A DNA stretch of 64,000 nt from Artemisia argyi (Eukaryota > Streptophyta > Magnoliopsida > Asterales > Asteraceae): the NCBI GenBank assembly GCA_030686995.1, contig CM060704.1, positions 109,684,542 to 109,748,541 on the forward strand, in the 5' to 3' direction. Below are positions 39,065 to 50,455 of the stretch, piece by piece. Both the position numbers and the translations under genes were made by a program. The notes beneath the pieces are model-generated. The model was not told the origin of the DNA. It made no database searches and saw only the letters and a list, made by a program, of their open reading frames with translations. How positions within the stretch are numbered: position 1 is the first letter of the stretch; each line of letters starts with the position of its first letter.

Positions 39065-39817
39065 TTTTGTGTGATTTTATTTGTTTGATTGTTATTTGCT
39101 TCCGTATGCATGTTTTATTTTTATTGTTGGTTGATCATGTTTCTCAATTAAAATGTGGAAATACTTTATTATGTTGTTTAGCCTAGTCTTAACTTCAACC
39201 TAAAGGTATTTTTGCAAAAGATAAGTGTAAGGGGAAACCCCAAATATGTTTTTTAAGAAACAAACCGATCATGATTCTCCACAATATTTAATGAACATGT
39301 GTATTCGTATTGTTAGAGTCAAATGCTTGTATTGAGTCATAATGTAGTTTTGCAGGATTTTCCAGGAAGTAGGACAAGGTTTTTCCAGAAATTTTCCGGA
39401 AACTTAACATAAAGATTTCTGCAGGTTCATTCTGACGGCGTCAGGAGTCAAAAATCCGGAAATTTTACCAGTTTTGTTTTTCTAACGGAGTCTTATGAGT
39501 TTTTGTGAATTATTAAGTTTTATAATCTCCAGGAAATCTGCAAACTTCATTCCACAAGCATTATATCTTACTTTGTTTTCTAGGATTTAGTAACTTATAT
39601 AGGATGCCGCCGATTTTACGCGAGGTTGCCTTGTCTACTTTTGTCAGGATTTACAGGTTATTTGAGACAAGAAGATGATTTATATTCTGGAAGGGAAGCT
39701 TTGATTGTTCGTTTTCTTGGAGGAAGATTTAACCTGGCCAACCTAAAATACATACCGAGCGAATCAGGGGAGTATTTGAATTCATTCTCTTTACTTTTAA
39801 CTTTTACATTCTTTACT

Positions 39818-39855
39818 TGAACATTGGGGACAATGTTCATCTTAAGTGTAAGGGG
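39818..39855 (+). other. Internal hairpin plus polypurine-like tract
   Basis: A perfect 9-bp stem (TGAACATTG / CAATGTTCA) with a GGGA loop at 39818-39839, four bases before AAGTGTAAGGGG (39844-39855). It has the same layout as the module at the 3' LTR. Confidence 0.75.
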
Positions 39856-40822
39856 AGGGTAAAAAGATGATACCTTACATATGCACTTTCGCTTGAGTTT
39901 GTTTTGTTTGATAGTAGATGAGTAATAAAACTATGAGAAATACTTGTTAGTGTAATTTTAGCGCCAAATTTAAAATTTTTTACAACATTTAGGAGTGAAA
40001 CTCTAGCCATAGCAAGCGTCTCATGGATAGGAGGTTGTATGACTAGCACATAACCGTATATTCAGAAAAATTTTCCACCCAAAATTGTGAGGTTCGCCTT
40101 TAGATTTGATAGGAAAAGCATTTATTATTAGTGCTTATGAGTGTACCGGTAGCATTTAGATTCTAGAACTTGCGTTAGTGATGCATCCCGAGACCGCTAG
40201 TGAGACTACATTCGTGTGGTAGGATTTACTACATGATAAGAGGCATTAGGATCACCCTTGTGTTAAACCCGTATTACGATTACTTGACCATTTAAGTCAT
40301 ATTACTTAGCTAGTTAAGTCAACTAATTTTTCCCACACCCTTAGCGTTGTACTCATTTTTAGTACACGATACCCCTAGTACACCCCTCCGAGCCTATCTT
40401 TTCGTTTCTAACTTTAAGCATTTTACTTAAAGGAAGAATTTGTTACACCCCACTTAAATGTACACCCAAATCGCCTTAGCCTTCCGTGTATGCGCTCATT
40501 TTTAGTGCATTATTGTTATGTGTTAAACCCTAAGTTAACTTTCTAATTGATTACATGGTTGCTAAGTCGAGTCATATCCTTGTACATATTGTTTTGGGAC
40601 GATTGGGACTCATGGGTAAGTACTTATTTTATGGAGTAATGGGGAAGAACAACACTTATTACCCCCATATGTACGTTAATCTTAAAAGTGCTCCAAGTGT
40701 TTTGATTTTCTTAATTCGAGTCATTAGAATAGTTTAATGTAAAGTATGTAAAGATTCAAGTGTAAGGGGAATGCTCAAACCCCTATGATGTATTATTTTG
40801 GATGGTAGGGTAAGAGTGTATG

Positions 40823-40863
<41 letters not shown>

Positions 40864-40936
40864 GAAAAAATCAAGAAAAAAGAAAAAAAAATGGAAAAAG
40901 AAAAAAAAAAAAAAATAGAAAAGAAAGAGAGAAAAA
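40823..40936 (+). repeat. A-rich run in element B
   Basis: A run of about 39 A residues followed by A-rich sequence broken by single other bases. The lysine-rich open frame across it is compositional only. Confidence 0.9.
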
Positions 40937-41451
40937 ACATACGGACTACCATCCCGTTTTTATTTTATGTTCATTTTATGTTTTTAGTTATTTTTCATTT
41001 ATTAGCTTAAGTCGAGTCTAGTCTTGGCTTAGCAACGCCATCTTGTACATGTAATTAACTAAGATTGTTAACTCGCCACCAGTAAAATCCCCTTTATCCA
41101 ACAAAACCGTGTAATTCATATCCCTACACCTAACGTTATAACCCTTTAAAAAGACCTCTTTGATAGTTTATCCTAGGTGCTTACGCCATGTGGTGGAGGT
41201 TTGATCCTTTCCCAAGCCTATGGTAATCTATTTTGCTATGACAGGTAGTGAGAGATATCTTCCATTTCCATAATGTTATATTACTTTATTACACCCGAGA
41301 GATGTGAGTATCTAAACACTATTTGTGAGGTGCTTGTGTATGACCTCCGTGCTTGTCTATTGGTCTTTAGTGGAACGATTATTTGTTGTAATTACTTTTA
41401 TATTAGTGATTAAATGACCCCTAACTTGTCTTTTGAGTAGAATAAAAGCTC

Positions 41452-41487
41452 ATTTGCTTGAGGACAAGCAAATCTCAAGTGTAAGGG
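41452..41487 (+). other. Hairpin plus polypurine tract at B 3' LTR
   Basis: A perfect 9-bp stem (ATTTGCTTG / CAAGCAAAT) with an AGGA loop at 41452-41473, three bases before AAGTGTAAGGG (41477-41487), which ends four bases from the LTR. Position makes this the functional plus-strand primer. Confidence 0.75.
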
Positions 41488-41491
41488 TATA

Positions 41492-42901
41492 TGATGAGGC
41501 GAAAAATGATCCGTTTTTAGGGGGTCATTTAAGCCCGAATCCGAATTTATTTGATCAAATATTGCCCTAAATCGTTCCTTTTGTGATTTTAGGTGTTTGG
41601 AGAGTGAATTCTGGAAAAGAGGCTATTTTGGACGTTTTTGGAGCATAAAGTGAAGAAAACGACAAAGTACCAAAAAAATCCAAGCTGGAAATACAAGGTG
41701 ACGGCGTCAAGGGTTTGCTCTTGACGGCGTCAGACATGAAGAATAAATTACCGTAGCTGGTGACGGCGTCAGATGAAGAGATGACGGCGTCAAAGTGGCC
41801 AAGAATAATTTACCGTGGGTGGTGACGGCGTCACATAGGCCATCACGATTTTATCTAGGGCGTCCGAGGAAGTGTATGGCGGCGAGTTGACGGCGTCAGA
41901 TTTTACTCTTGACGCCGTCAGGACGATTTTCCTATATATAGTTTTCTAGTTTTTTCATTAAAAAAAGAGAAGTTTTGGTGAAACCCTAAAGACGATTTTG
42001 GTGCCTCTTTTACAGGTTTTTCAAGGGTTCCAAACCCTTGAGACCTTGCATTGTAATTGAGATAAGTATACTCTTAATTCAATCAATATGTCTATGTGTT
42101 GGTTGTCTATCTTTTGTTCTTATCTTAATTCTACTATGCTAGGCTAAATTCCCTTTGTGTTTGCTTAGATCTAATGAAACCTAGATGTTGATTATGTGTT
42201 GATTACTTGTCTATTCTTGTTTTGAATGAATGATATTATATGTTAGGCTTAAGAAAACTGGCAGATCTCCAAATGGTAACATGCTTGAACGTCTTAAGAA
42301 ACATGAACCGAGGCGTACTAGGTCTTTATTGGTTGTATTTAATGCATGAGCCACTGTTTACAATCCCTATAGTTGTGCTGGGTCATGGTGTAGGAGGAGA
42401 TAAGAGCTCATAGAGTTGGGGAGTTATGTATGCCACTCCACGAATGGTATTAAGGAATACAACCCGTCATTCATACAAGTGTAACAAGTAATTAACATGT
42501 AAAAGATATCTAGGGAGTAATGAAGTCTAAGTAAACACAATTTCTCCAATTACTGCTCACAACCTTAGTTTAATATTAGTTTAATTTCATTTTCATTAGT
42601 TAATTAGTTATAAAGTAGTTTTTGGGTTAGTTGATTAGCAACTAATTCCGCCCACTCCTTCAAAACCCGAGATTTTTAATTGCTTTCATAAAATATAAAA
42701 ATACAAAAATAATCATCTTCCATCTCTAGAACTATTAATTAGGTTTTCTAATCCTAGCGACACTATACCTAAGCTGAACGATCAATCCCCCGGTACTTGT
42801 CACTATACTATACTACAACGATCAGGTACACTGCCTGGTGGGGGTTGTAAGCCTCGCGAGATCCCTCGAGAGGTAAAGCAAGGTGCGATTCCCACGCATC
42901 A
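41492..42901 (+). repeat. 3' LTR of element B (1410 bp)
   Basis: Same length as the 5' LTR and different at only two positions seen. The palindrome array is at 41699-41920. Followed by the GGAAC target duplication. Confidence 0.97.
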
Positions 42902-42906
42902 GGAAC

Positions 42907-44928
42907 ATGGACAACCATTTCTCTTGATTGAACAGGAGGCAAATCTGCTTTCTCTGCTTGATCCTTCTGATCATCTTTTCTTCTTTTGGAAGGCCTTTCT
43001 TGTGTATCCATGAGAAAACTGGTTTTGTTTCTTCTATAGGCCTCTAAGTATAAAAGCTTCAATTCATCAAAAGATTTACCTTTGATTTGATGTTCCTTCA
43101 TGTTCACTTCTCTTTTCAGATATATCTTGAAGAACTTCTTCTGATCTGCCTCAGAATGAGGCATTTTAAATCCTTTCTTCTGGTTCTTCTGGATCTGCTG
43201 ATAGACATCATCCAATGCCTCTTGATTGTATTTCCTAGTGATGAAATCATTGAGCTTGATTGTCATTTCATCTTAGCTAAGAGACTCATCACACACCAGA
43301 GTATAGGCTTCACCTCTTACAATGGGATCAATGGAAATGATGTATTGCAGCTGAGCATCAAACTTTTCTTGTAGCATTCTTGATTCTTCTTCAGCCCCCA
43401 TAACTTTTTCTTTATGAAGCTGTTTGGATAACCTTTCATCTACAGCTATCTGAACTTGTTCACTCTTCTTCAACTTTTTAGACTTTGGTTCATCTTCAAA
43501 CAGAATTTTCTTGCCTTTTTCTGTTGGAGTTGATTCTGGACTTGGAGCAGCAGATTGTTCATCAGAAACAAGAAACCTCCCCTGAGGCTATGATCCCCTT
43601 TTTCTTTTATAGAACATTTGCTCAGAACCTTTTAAATTCATAGCTAATAGCCTCTGAATCCCAGCAGGCTCTTGCTCTGCTTCAGCAGTATCTTTTGCAC
43701 TAACAAGCTTTGTACTAACAGGCTCTTTCTCTTGAATAGCAGGCTCTTCATCAATCACTTGAGTTCCTTCATGAAATTGAATCTCTTCTTCACTCTTAGA
43801 ACTACCCATCCTCCCCTTTTTGGAAGAGAGACCCAAACCTTCTGCATCTGAACTTGAAGAACTAGAAACAACCAACTGAGAAGACCTTTTACCCTTCAAC
43901 AACTTCACTTTCAACTCAAATTTCTCAACCCTCTTAACTAACTTGGTGTTGATCTCTGTAAAATTTTTGTTTTGACTTTCAAGAGTAGATTGCAAGTGCT
44001 GCACTTGCTCTTTTAATTCCCTGACAGTCTGAGCATCTACACTTTGTTGTGGAGGAGATTGTGGTGGTGAGTTATGATGTGATAATGATGGTGATGTTGC
44101 AGATGGTGTTTGTGTTGGTTGGTAAGATGGTAATGGTACTGGTGATGGTGGTGTGACTGATGGTACTGGTGGTGTGACTGATGGTACTGGTGATGAATGA
44201 TCAGATGATGTGGATGGTTCTTTAGAATGTTGTGGTAACATTTCCTCAAAAAGTGGTACTTCTTCTCCTTGAAAACCAATTTTCATGTTTGAAAACACCT
44301 TGTGTGTAAGTTTCGGAGTTTTAAAAGGTTTGTTTGGGGGAAGTAACAAATGTTTGGATTTGTTGATGAGGCACTGAATAAACCTTGGGTACATCAAAAA
44401 CTTTGTTTCACTGTCCACATTTTTAACCAATCCTTCAAAAATATATTTTGAAAAGTTGAATTTCTTGTTTGTTGCCAGGCAAATGAGAGCTGCATCCATG
44501 TTACCACTAAACTGCTCCCATGAGGTTTTCTTTTGGCTTAAACAATGAAGGATGGTATGAATCAAAAATCTCCATTGAGGAGTAAAATGCTTTTTAAGAA
44601 ATGTAAGCTTTGTAGAAGTTACATTATACCCCATTTTTGTCAAATTTTCAAAGATTTTAGTATCAGGCAGTTGACTAATGCCATTTGAATCATCTAAATG
44701 AAGATGTCTTCTAATGGATGATTCGGTAAAAGTCAAGGTTCTACCATCCACTTTGACCTCTAACTCTTGAATCCCATTCCTAAGAGTGTTAACTCTAGCA
44801 GTTTGCCAAAATTGTAAAATTTGAGATTCAAAAATAGTGGGATTCATGAGTAAAGCAAACCTGATATAAGAATTGTTTATAAAATCCAATGCTTGATGAA
44901 AAGTTTCATTGTCATCAGACTTTTCCAA
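42907..44928 (-). pseudogene. N-terminal part of C's extra frame (two stops)
   Basis: ATG 44928 on the minus strand opens 446 codons to a TAG at 43590-43588; the frame stays open to a second TAG at 43273-43275 and then to the element B insertion. The N-terminal 180 residues are globular ('NNSYIRFALLMNPTIFESQI', 'VKVDGRTLTFTESSIRRHLH'). Then come a Pro/Ser/Thr-rich linker with three 'PSVTPP'-type units, a coiled coil ('VRELKEQVQHLQSTLESQNK') and Lys/Glu-rich tails. I recognise the family as the extra gene of SIRE-type elements in daisy-family genomes; its function is not established. It is sometimes called env-like, but I see no signal peptide or membrane anchor. Confidence 0.8.
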
Positions 44929-45335
44929 AAATGCTTGACAAAACTTAGACGAGCCATGGTGAAAGGTTTGATGAAAAATTTGATTATGATGGTGGGATTT
45001 TATTGTTGTACTGGTAGAAGATGAAAGGTGTGTGTGAATTGTGATAAGGATTGATTATGAGAAAAATTACTTTTGACCAACTATTAAAGATATGGATAAG
45101 TAATTGAAGAGGCGGTCAAAAAGATCTTTTATTATAATAACTATATCCTTAATTCGAGGAAAACATGAGTAATTCACAAAAATACCCTTCAAGACAACGG
45201 CTATAATTTTTAACCTGACAGACTCAACGGCTATGTAGCAGTACCATTTTACTCTAACAATACTAAAATTTGAACTACCAGTACCTTGTTTTAGAAATAT
45301 AACTTGGCAGTCTCTTTGAAATTTTAGTAAAAATC

Positions 45336-45569
45336 CCTTATAGTTTTTAGCAAACTATCAGCTATCAACGGATTTGATAAGTCTTTACCAATAGCCGTTT
45401 GCTTTTGGACTAGTCAGCTCTTTAAGTTTTGGAAAACTGGGTGAACTGATTACCTTATAGTTTTTAGCAAACTATCAGCTATCAACGGATTTGATAAGTC
45501 TTTACCAAGAGCCGTTTGCTTTGGACTAGCCAGCTCTTTAAGTTTGTAAAACTTGGTGAACTGATTACC
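45336..45569 (-). repeat. 117-bp tandem duplication in element C
   Basis: Two adjacent copies (45336-45452 and 45453-45569) starting 'CCTTATAGTTTTTAGC' and differing by a few substitutions and small indels. They lie in the roughly 890-bp non-coding spacer between RNase H and the extra frame. Confidence 0.85.
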
Positions 45570-45814
45570 ATTTCCACATCCTGATTTTGTTAGCAATCTT
45601 GAGTAACCTGAAATTGTTAGTTGTAAACCAAAAGAACAGAGTGCAAAGCACTTGTTTTATAGCATTGTTTACATTGAAGCATCAAGATGAACAAAAACAG
45701 AGCAAACTTTGAACTAGCAGTACCATTATGCACTGACAGTACCTTATGACTAACTAGCAGTACCATGTTTAGAGTCCAGAACTTGTTTATTTTATGTACA
45801 AAAACACATGTTTT

Positions 45815-48800
45815 TCAAAGATTTATCATACCAATACCTGCTACCAGGTATTTAAACCTACCTAAATCAAAAGCTTTGGTGAGAAGGTCTGCAAAATTCT
45901 TTTCAGAATCAATTTTGACAACTTGAATTAACCTTTTCTCATTGCAATCTCTTATGAAATGGTGTCTGATTTCAATGTGTTTTGTTTTTGAATCTTGAAC
46001 TGGATTTTTAATGATACAAATAGTACTGCTATTGTCAATGTAAATAATGGTGTTAAGAAAATTGTACCCATAGTCAAGTAATTGATTCTGGATCCAAAGA
46101 ACTTGGCCACAACAACTTGCACTTGCAACATATTCTGCTTCAGTTGTAGAATTGGCCACCATTGTTTGCTTCTGGCATTGCCATGATATGAGTCTGCAGC
46201 CAAGAAATTGACATCCACCAGTTGTGGATTTTCTGTCTAGGGTTGCACCAGCATAGTCACTATCTGAATAAGCTACCAAATCAAAAGATGATTCCCTTGG
46301 ATACCATAGACCCAACCTAGGTTGACCCTTGAGGTATCTGAAGATCCTTTTGACTGCTGTGAGATGAGAAACTTTTGGATTTACTTGAAATCTTGTACAT
46401 ACACACACTGAGAACATGATATCTGGTCTTGATGATGTAAGGTACATCAGGGACCCAATCATTGATCTGTAGTTGTGCACATCAACATCTTTACCCTCAG
46501 CATCTTTGAGTAACCCCTTTTCTGGATCCATTGGTGTACTTGCAACCTTTGAATCCGCAAACCCAAATTTTCTTAGGATCTCTGCTACATACTTATCTTG
46601 GCTGATAAATATGCCTTCATTTGATTGTTTCACTTGGAGACCCAAAAAGAAAGTAAGTTCCCCCATGGAACTCATTTCAAACTTACTATGCATAAGTTTT
46701 TCAAACTCCACACACAGCTCCTGATTTGTGGATCCAAAGATAATGTCATCAACATAAATCTGCACCAGCAAGATGTCTTTCTTGGTTCTTTTGATGAACA
46801 AAGTTGGATCAATCTTGCCTCTTTGAAATCCATTTTCCAATAAATAGAAAGCCAATGTTTCATACCATGCCCTAGGAGCTTGGTGTAGACAGTAAAGAGC
46901 TTTGGTAACCTTGTACACCTTGTCTGGATATTCTGCATCAATGAAGCCTGGAGGTTGAGAAACATACACCTCTTCTTCAATAGTACCATATAAAAAGGCA
47001 CTTTTGACATCCATTTGGTAGACAGTGAATCCTATGAAAGAAGCATAGGCCAAGAATAGCCTAATTGCTTCAATTCTTGCAACTGGAGCAAAAACTTCTT
47101 CATAATCCACTCCTTCTTCTTGAGTATATCCTTGGGCCACCAATCTGGCTTTGTTTTTTATCACTATTCCCCTTTCATCTTTCTTATTCCTGAAAACCCA
47201 TTTGGTTCCAATTGCCCTGTAACCTTTTGGCAAATCAACCAGTACCCAAACCTTCTGAAGTTTGAATTGAAGTAGTTCTTCTTGCATTGCTTCAACCCAG
47301 CTTGAATCATCTAAGGATTTTGTAATGTTTTTGGGTTCTACTTGTGAGAGAAAGCATGAAAACAGGCATATGTGGGCAACTTCATGGTTCTTTTCTTCAT
47401 ACACAGCTAGGAAAAACCCATCTTTGTCTGAAGATAAGACTTGAGTTCTTGTTTTAACACCAGAATCAATGCTGCCAATCACATTATCAATGGAGTGATC
47501 TTTGAGAATTCTTGTGTTGTGTGTTGTAGGAACATCATAGGAAATTGGAAGGTTTCCAATTCCTATATCTTCTGGTAAGGAATCATCTGATAGAACATTT
47601 AATGGTTCAGCAGGACCAATTTATGAACTGGCAGTACCATCTATTGAACTGGCAGTACCATCTTGTGAATTAGCAGTACCATTTTCATTTTCAGAATTTT
47701 CTTGATTCCCTTGATCTTGAGTTCCATGATCATCTTCAACACCTTCATTTGTTGTATTTGAAGGCTCTCCATGACTTGAAGATGAATCCAATCCTGTCCA
47801 AATTGGCATCAAGATGTAATCTTGATCCTCAGTTGTTTCAACATTATCTTCAAGACCTGCATTATCATTAGTATTTGTACCTGTGACAGGCACATAATTC
47901 ATAGATTCTGAAAGCTTATCAATGTCAAAACACCAATCTGGTCCAATGCCTACAACATTTGGTAGTTTTTCTTGAAACTCTGCAGGTTTTCTTCCACTAG
48001 CCTAGTGCATCTATTATACACCCTATAGGCCTTACTTTGCAAAGAATACCCTATCATGTAGCCTTCATCAGCTTTTCCTTCAAACTTTCCTAGATGATCT
48101 TTGGTATTGAGAATAGTGACATGACATCCAAAAGGTCTCATAAAACTTAGAGAAGGTGTTCTACCAAACAAAAGTTCATAAGGAGTCTTTCTATGAGGTT
48201 TAATTACAAGAACCCTGTTCTGCACATAACAAGCAGTACCTACAGCTTCAGCCCAAAATGAAATAGGTAACTTAGAGTCTACTAGCATTCTTCTAGCAGC
48301 CTCTATAAGAGTTCTATTTTTCCTTTCTGCTACTCCATTTTGCTGTGGGGTTCTAGCTATACTATATTCTCTTTGTATTCCTTTTTCTTTGCAAAATTCA
48401 TCCATAACTCTATTCTTGAATTCTGTCCCATTGTCACATCTAATTACTTTTACTTTCTTATCGATTTGATTTTCTATTCCTGTAATGTAGGTCTTAAGGA
48501 TCTCACTTGTTTCATCCTTAGTTCTTAAAAAGAAAACCCAAGAAAATCTGCTGTAATCATCAGTAACTACAAGACAATATCTTTTACCATTCAAGTTATT
48601 CACAGATGTAGGACCAAAGAGGTCCATATGAAGCATGTATAAAGATTGAGAAATTGAGTTATGGGTCTTGGGCTTACAAGAAGCTCTATGTTGTTTGCCT
48701 TTTAGACAATCAACACAGGTTTGGTCATTTTGAAAAATCTTTTTGGGTAAACCTCTAACCAAATCATATTTTGCAATTGTATTGATTGTTTTAAAGTTTA

Positions 48801-50455
48801 CATGACCAAGTCTTCTATGCCAAAGCATAGATTCATCCAATGAGGCTTTTGCTACTAGACAGGTTAAACTTTCTTTAGGAACAATGTTCTTTAAATCAAC
48901 AATGTACATATTGTTCTTTCTAGGGATTTTAAGAAGAATCTGACTTTCATCAGGAATTTTAAAATCAGGAGAAAGTACAATGCATTCAGTGTCAGTAAAA
49001 AGAACATTGTTCTTTGTGTCACACATTTGTGAGACACTTAAGTGATTAAACTGTAGTTCTTTCACAAAGTACACATTTTCAAAATCTAATTTACTGGTTT
49101 TAATTGTACCTTTACCAGTAATCTTTCCTTTGATTTCTCCCCCAAAGGTAACATATCCTCCATCAAATGATTTGAAGTCTGTGAGGTAAGACATGTTGCC
49201 TGTCATGTGCCTTGAACATCCACTATCTACATATCCTTGATCAGCAATATCATTTGAATGTTCCTGCACATGTATACACATATTAGTTTCCTTAGGGTAC
49301 CCAAGCCATGACTGACTTGGGTTTGCCTCGTGCATCAATGTAATCAAACCTTTTTAGGACTGTTGATGCACCATTTGATTGTAGTGGTCTCCAAATCCAA
49401 CATGCTGAGGACTTAACAGCATTTTCATTTTTAACACATTTTGTGGTTTTTGGTCTAACAGTACCAAATTTGGCAGTTCCATTTGGTCTAGCAGGACCAT
49501 TTGGTTTTGGTCTCCAATTTTGTGTTTTAACCACATAATCCCTTTTAATGAGATTTTTCACAACTTTTGGTGTATGTTTGAAAGTATTACTTGCACCCTT
49601 AGCAGTGAATTTTGGGTAAACAGGCTCATTTGTTCTAACATTATGATTGACTTTTGGTATGTTAGATTTCACAAAACCTTTTCTGGGGTTTGTTTTATTT
49701 GTTTTAGACCTTGATGTACTCCCAGAAACCCAATTGTTACAATAAGCATGAGTATGATTAAAACTACCACAGTAATAGCATGCCTTATTGTACAAAACAA
49801 AGTTGTCACCAAGTTGGTGTGACTTAAGATTCTTCCAATTTCTCTGACTACCTCTAGGTTTACTATTACATTTAGCACAACATTCAACTATTTTTAGAAA
49901 AAATTTGGTCTTTGTCATACTTTCTACACTTTTAGGACTGGTTTGTCCTACTTTGTTTCCTTTCATTGAAACAGTCTCTTTTTCATTCTCATCAGATGTC
50001 CAATCTTTAATAGATGTATCATCTGAGCTCTTATTAGTGAGCACCTTTTCTTTGGAAAGTGAAGTATCACTTGCACTCTCAAAAGGTTCACTATTTTCTA
50101 CAGGTTTTACTTTTTCTATTTGTTTATTAGTGAGTTCATGTAAACCTGATTCAGCAAGATCTATACCCGGGGGACAGGGAATTCCTCTGTAAGGAGGTGG
50201 ACATGTGTTGTATCCAATCCCAGATTTGATTTTCTTGTTCATTTGGTTTTCAACTATACTTTTAGTACATGCAGAAGCATTTTCTAATGTTGAAACAATT
50301 AGTTGAATATTATCTTTTGCTTGTTTCACTTTAGCAAACTCAGTTCTTAACAGGTTTATTTCAGCATCTTTAAAAAATATGTCTCTATTAAGAATAGCTT
50401 TTGTGTCAGAAAAGGTGAGTTCATTTTCTCTAAAGTGAATTATCTGTTTTTCAAG
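45815..50455 (-). pseudogene. pol of element C (protease, integrase, RT, RNase H)
   Basis: Minus strand, read from high to low coordinates. A second knuckle (CYYCGSFNHTHAYC) and a linker fill 50455-49292. After a frameshift near 49300 comes the protease DSG at 49227, then the pre-integrase zinc region ('LWHRRLGHVNF', 'CVDCLKGKQHR') and an integrase core with D-D-E ('HMDLFG', 'RCDNGTEF', 'NGVAERKNRT') to about 48000. A second frameshift near 47990 leads into a variable linker with repeated 'DGTASS' peptides and a TAA at 47621. RT with YVDD at about 46745-46759 and RNase H ('AYSDSDYAG', 'STTEAEY') run to the stop at 45815. The long RT-RNase H segment is undamaged; the frameshifts and stops make the whole inactive. 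Confidence 0.9.

Larger units (their letters stand above)
38994..41491 (+). other. Non-coding 3' half of element B
   Basis: About 2.5 kb between gag and the 3' LTR, where an autonomous relative would carry pol. No RT or integrase motif in any frame. Contents: a GGGAGGCAACCC motif, four AAGTGTAAGGG tracts (39223, 39844, 40758, 41477), two 9-bp hairpins, one TGACGGCGTCA and an A-rich run. Confidence 0.8.
34662..42901 (+). mobile_element. Gag-only Athila/Tat-type element (element B)
   Basis: 8240 bp with 1410-bp LTRs at both ends, flanked by GGAAC at 34657-34661 and 42902-42906. The LTRs differ at two sites (35012/41842 and 35937/42767), so it is young. Inside: a primer binding site, one intact 916-codon Gag-like frame, then 2.5 kb of non-coding DNA with hairpins, polypurine-like tracts and an A-rich run. 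There is no RT, RNase H or integrase sequence, so it must depend on proteins made elsewhere. Gag sequence and the conserved 3' motifs point to the non-chromovirus Athila/Tat side of Ty3/gypsy. Confidence 0.93.

Noticed and set aside
40798..41010. Lysine-rich open frame across the A-rich run of element B
   Set aside because: Pure product of poly-A composition; the opposite strand gives an equally artificial poly-Phe frame.
43087..43374. Plus-strand open frames opposite the Copia extra frame and pol (also 48340-48528, 49905-50192)
   Set aside because: They overlap a well-supported minus-strand frame and show no motif.
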